Source: Dietzia psychralcaliphila (GTDB lineage: Bacteria > Actinomycetota > Actinomycetes > Mycobacteriales > Mycobacteriaceae). From it: 64,000 nucleotides of DNA. Position 1 is the stretch's first letter. Each line of letters begins with the position of its first letter. The position numbers and the translations under genes are program-made. The stretch covers positions 2,418,001 through 2,482,000 of the forward strand of contig NZ_CP015453.1 of assembly GCF_003096095.1 (NCBI RefSeq), read 5' to 3'. Below, piece by piece: positions 63,846 through 64,000 of the stretch. Below the pieces are notes generated by a model. The model was not told the origin of the DNA, searched no databases, and worked only from the letters and a program-made list of their open reading frames with translations.

Positions 63846-64000
63846 TCAGTTTGTGTGCACGCGCTGCAAAGCGCGGTACAGCGTGGACCGCCCCACACCG
63901 AGGTCACGGGCGATCGCCGACGGCCCCTCCCCCGCCTCGACGCGGGCCCGGGCCTTGTCGACCTGCTCGTCAGTCAGGACGCGTTTGCGTCCCTTGTACT
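63846..64000 (-). CDS. Serine recombinase/resolvase, C-terminal HTH (partial)
   Basis: The last 50 codons of a gene that begins beyond the right edge. They read YKGRKRVLTDEQ, then ARARVEAGEGPSAIARDLGVG and RSTLYRAL (in parts), the C-terminal DNA-binding helix-turn-helix of Tn3-type resolvases and DNA invertases. The catalytic Ser domain would be outside the window. The frame is intact to the stop at 63846. It indicates another mobile element at this edge. Confidence 0.85.
   Translation of the reverse strand, partial: YKGRKRVLTDEQVDKARARVEAGEGPSAIARDLGVGRSTLYRALQRVHTN

Overview
The window is high-GC DNA from an actinobacterium. A run of eno, an ftsB/DivIC-like gene, a DUF501 gene and ppx with GTGA/ATGA overlaps, several leaderless-looking starts and many lipoproteins suggest the order Mycobacteriales (for example a Dietzia, Gordonia or Corynebacterium relative). 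That placement is inference. Only about 17.2-21.8 kb looks like core chromosome; the rest is accessory DNA.

Layout. 0-4.7 kb: a nest of three IS21-family elements. One istA is cut by a complete 2142-bp element with a 5-bp target duplication, and again by the end of another element that runs off the left edge. 4.8-17.0 kb: a defence island on the minus strand, with a HEPN-type protein and then a five-gene operon of PLD-like/SNF2 helicase, DUF4391 protein, two Mod-type DNA methyltransferases with different central domains, and a type III Res subunit. The island ends at a tRNA-Leu(UAA) gene with an unusually short variable loop. 17.3-21.0 kb: ppx, DUF501, ftsB-like and eno, followed by a small toxin-antitoxin pair. 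22-29.7 kb: decayed genes and a Tn554/RIT-like element (three tyrosine recombinases plus a small coiled-coil protein, each overlapping the next by 4 bp) inserted in a helicase gene.

29.7-62.6 kb is a large copper-handling region. It holds two paralogous OmpR-type two-component systems, the first with a frameshifted kinase. It also carries two CopZ-like chaperones, a CPC-type P1B ATPase with CsoR, a CPH-type P1B ATPase, a Tat-exported multicopper oxidase, a DUF305 lipoprotein and a Cys-rich Csp-like protein. Cytochrome c and oxidase assembly genes are mixed in (resB-ccsB, tlpA-ccdA, a SURF1 homologue, a cytochrome b5-like lipoprotein), as are envelope genes (two M23 peptidases, an L,D-transpeptidase, an apolipoprotein N-acyltransferase). 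A second complete IS21-family element (2617 bp, TSD GTCTC) interrupts this region.

Regulation is visible in the DNA. Tandem 11-bp direct repeats resembling a CopR-type response-regulator site recur at five or six places, and CsoR-like CCCC/GGGG palindromes at three. The most striking feature is a promoter cassette (repeat box, -10-like CACAAT/GACAAT, then a leaderless GTG mini-ORF encoding a peptide like MTVQARVVLML) found three times, upstream of resB-ccsB, of a membrane-protein/cytochrome b5 pair, and of tlpA-ccdA. It would place haem-protein assembly and copper resistance under one signal.

62.7-64 kb holds a CHAT/caspase-like protease gene with a coiled-coil N-terminus and the 3' end of a serine recombinase gene at the right edge.
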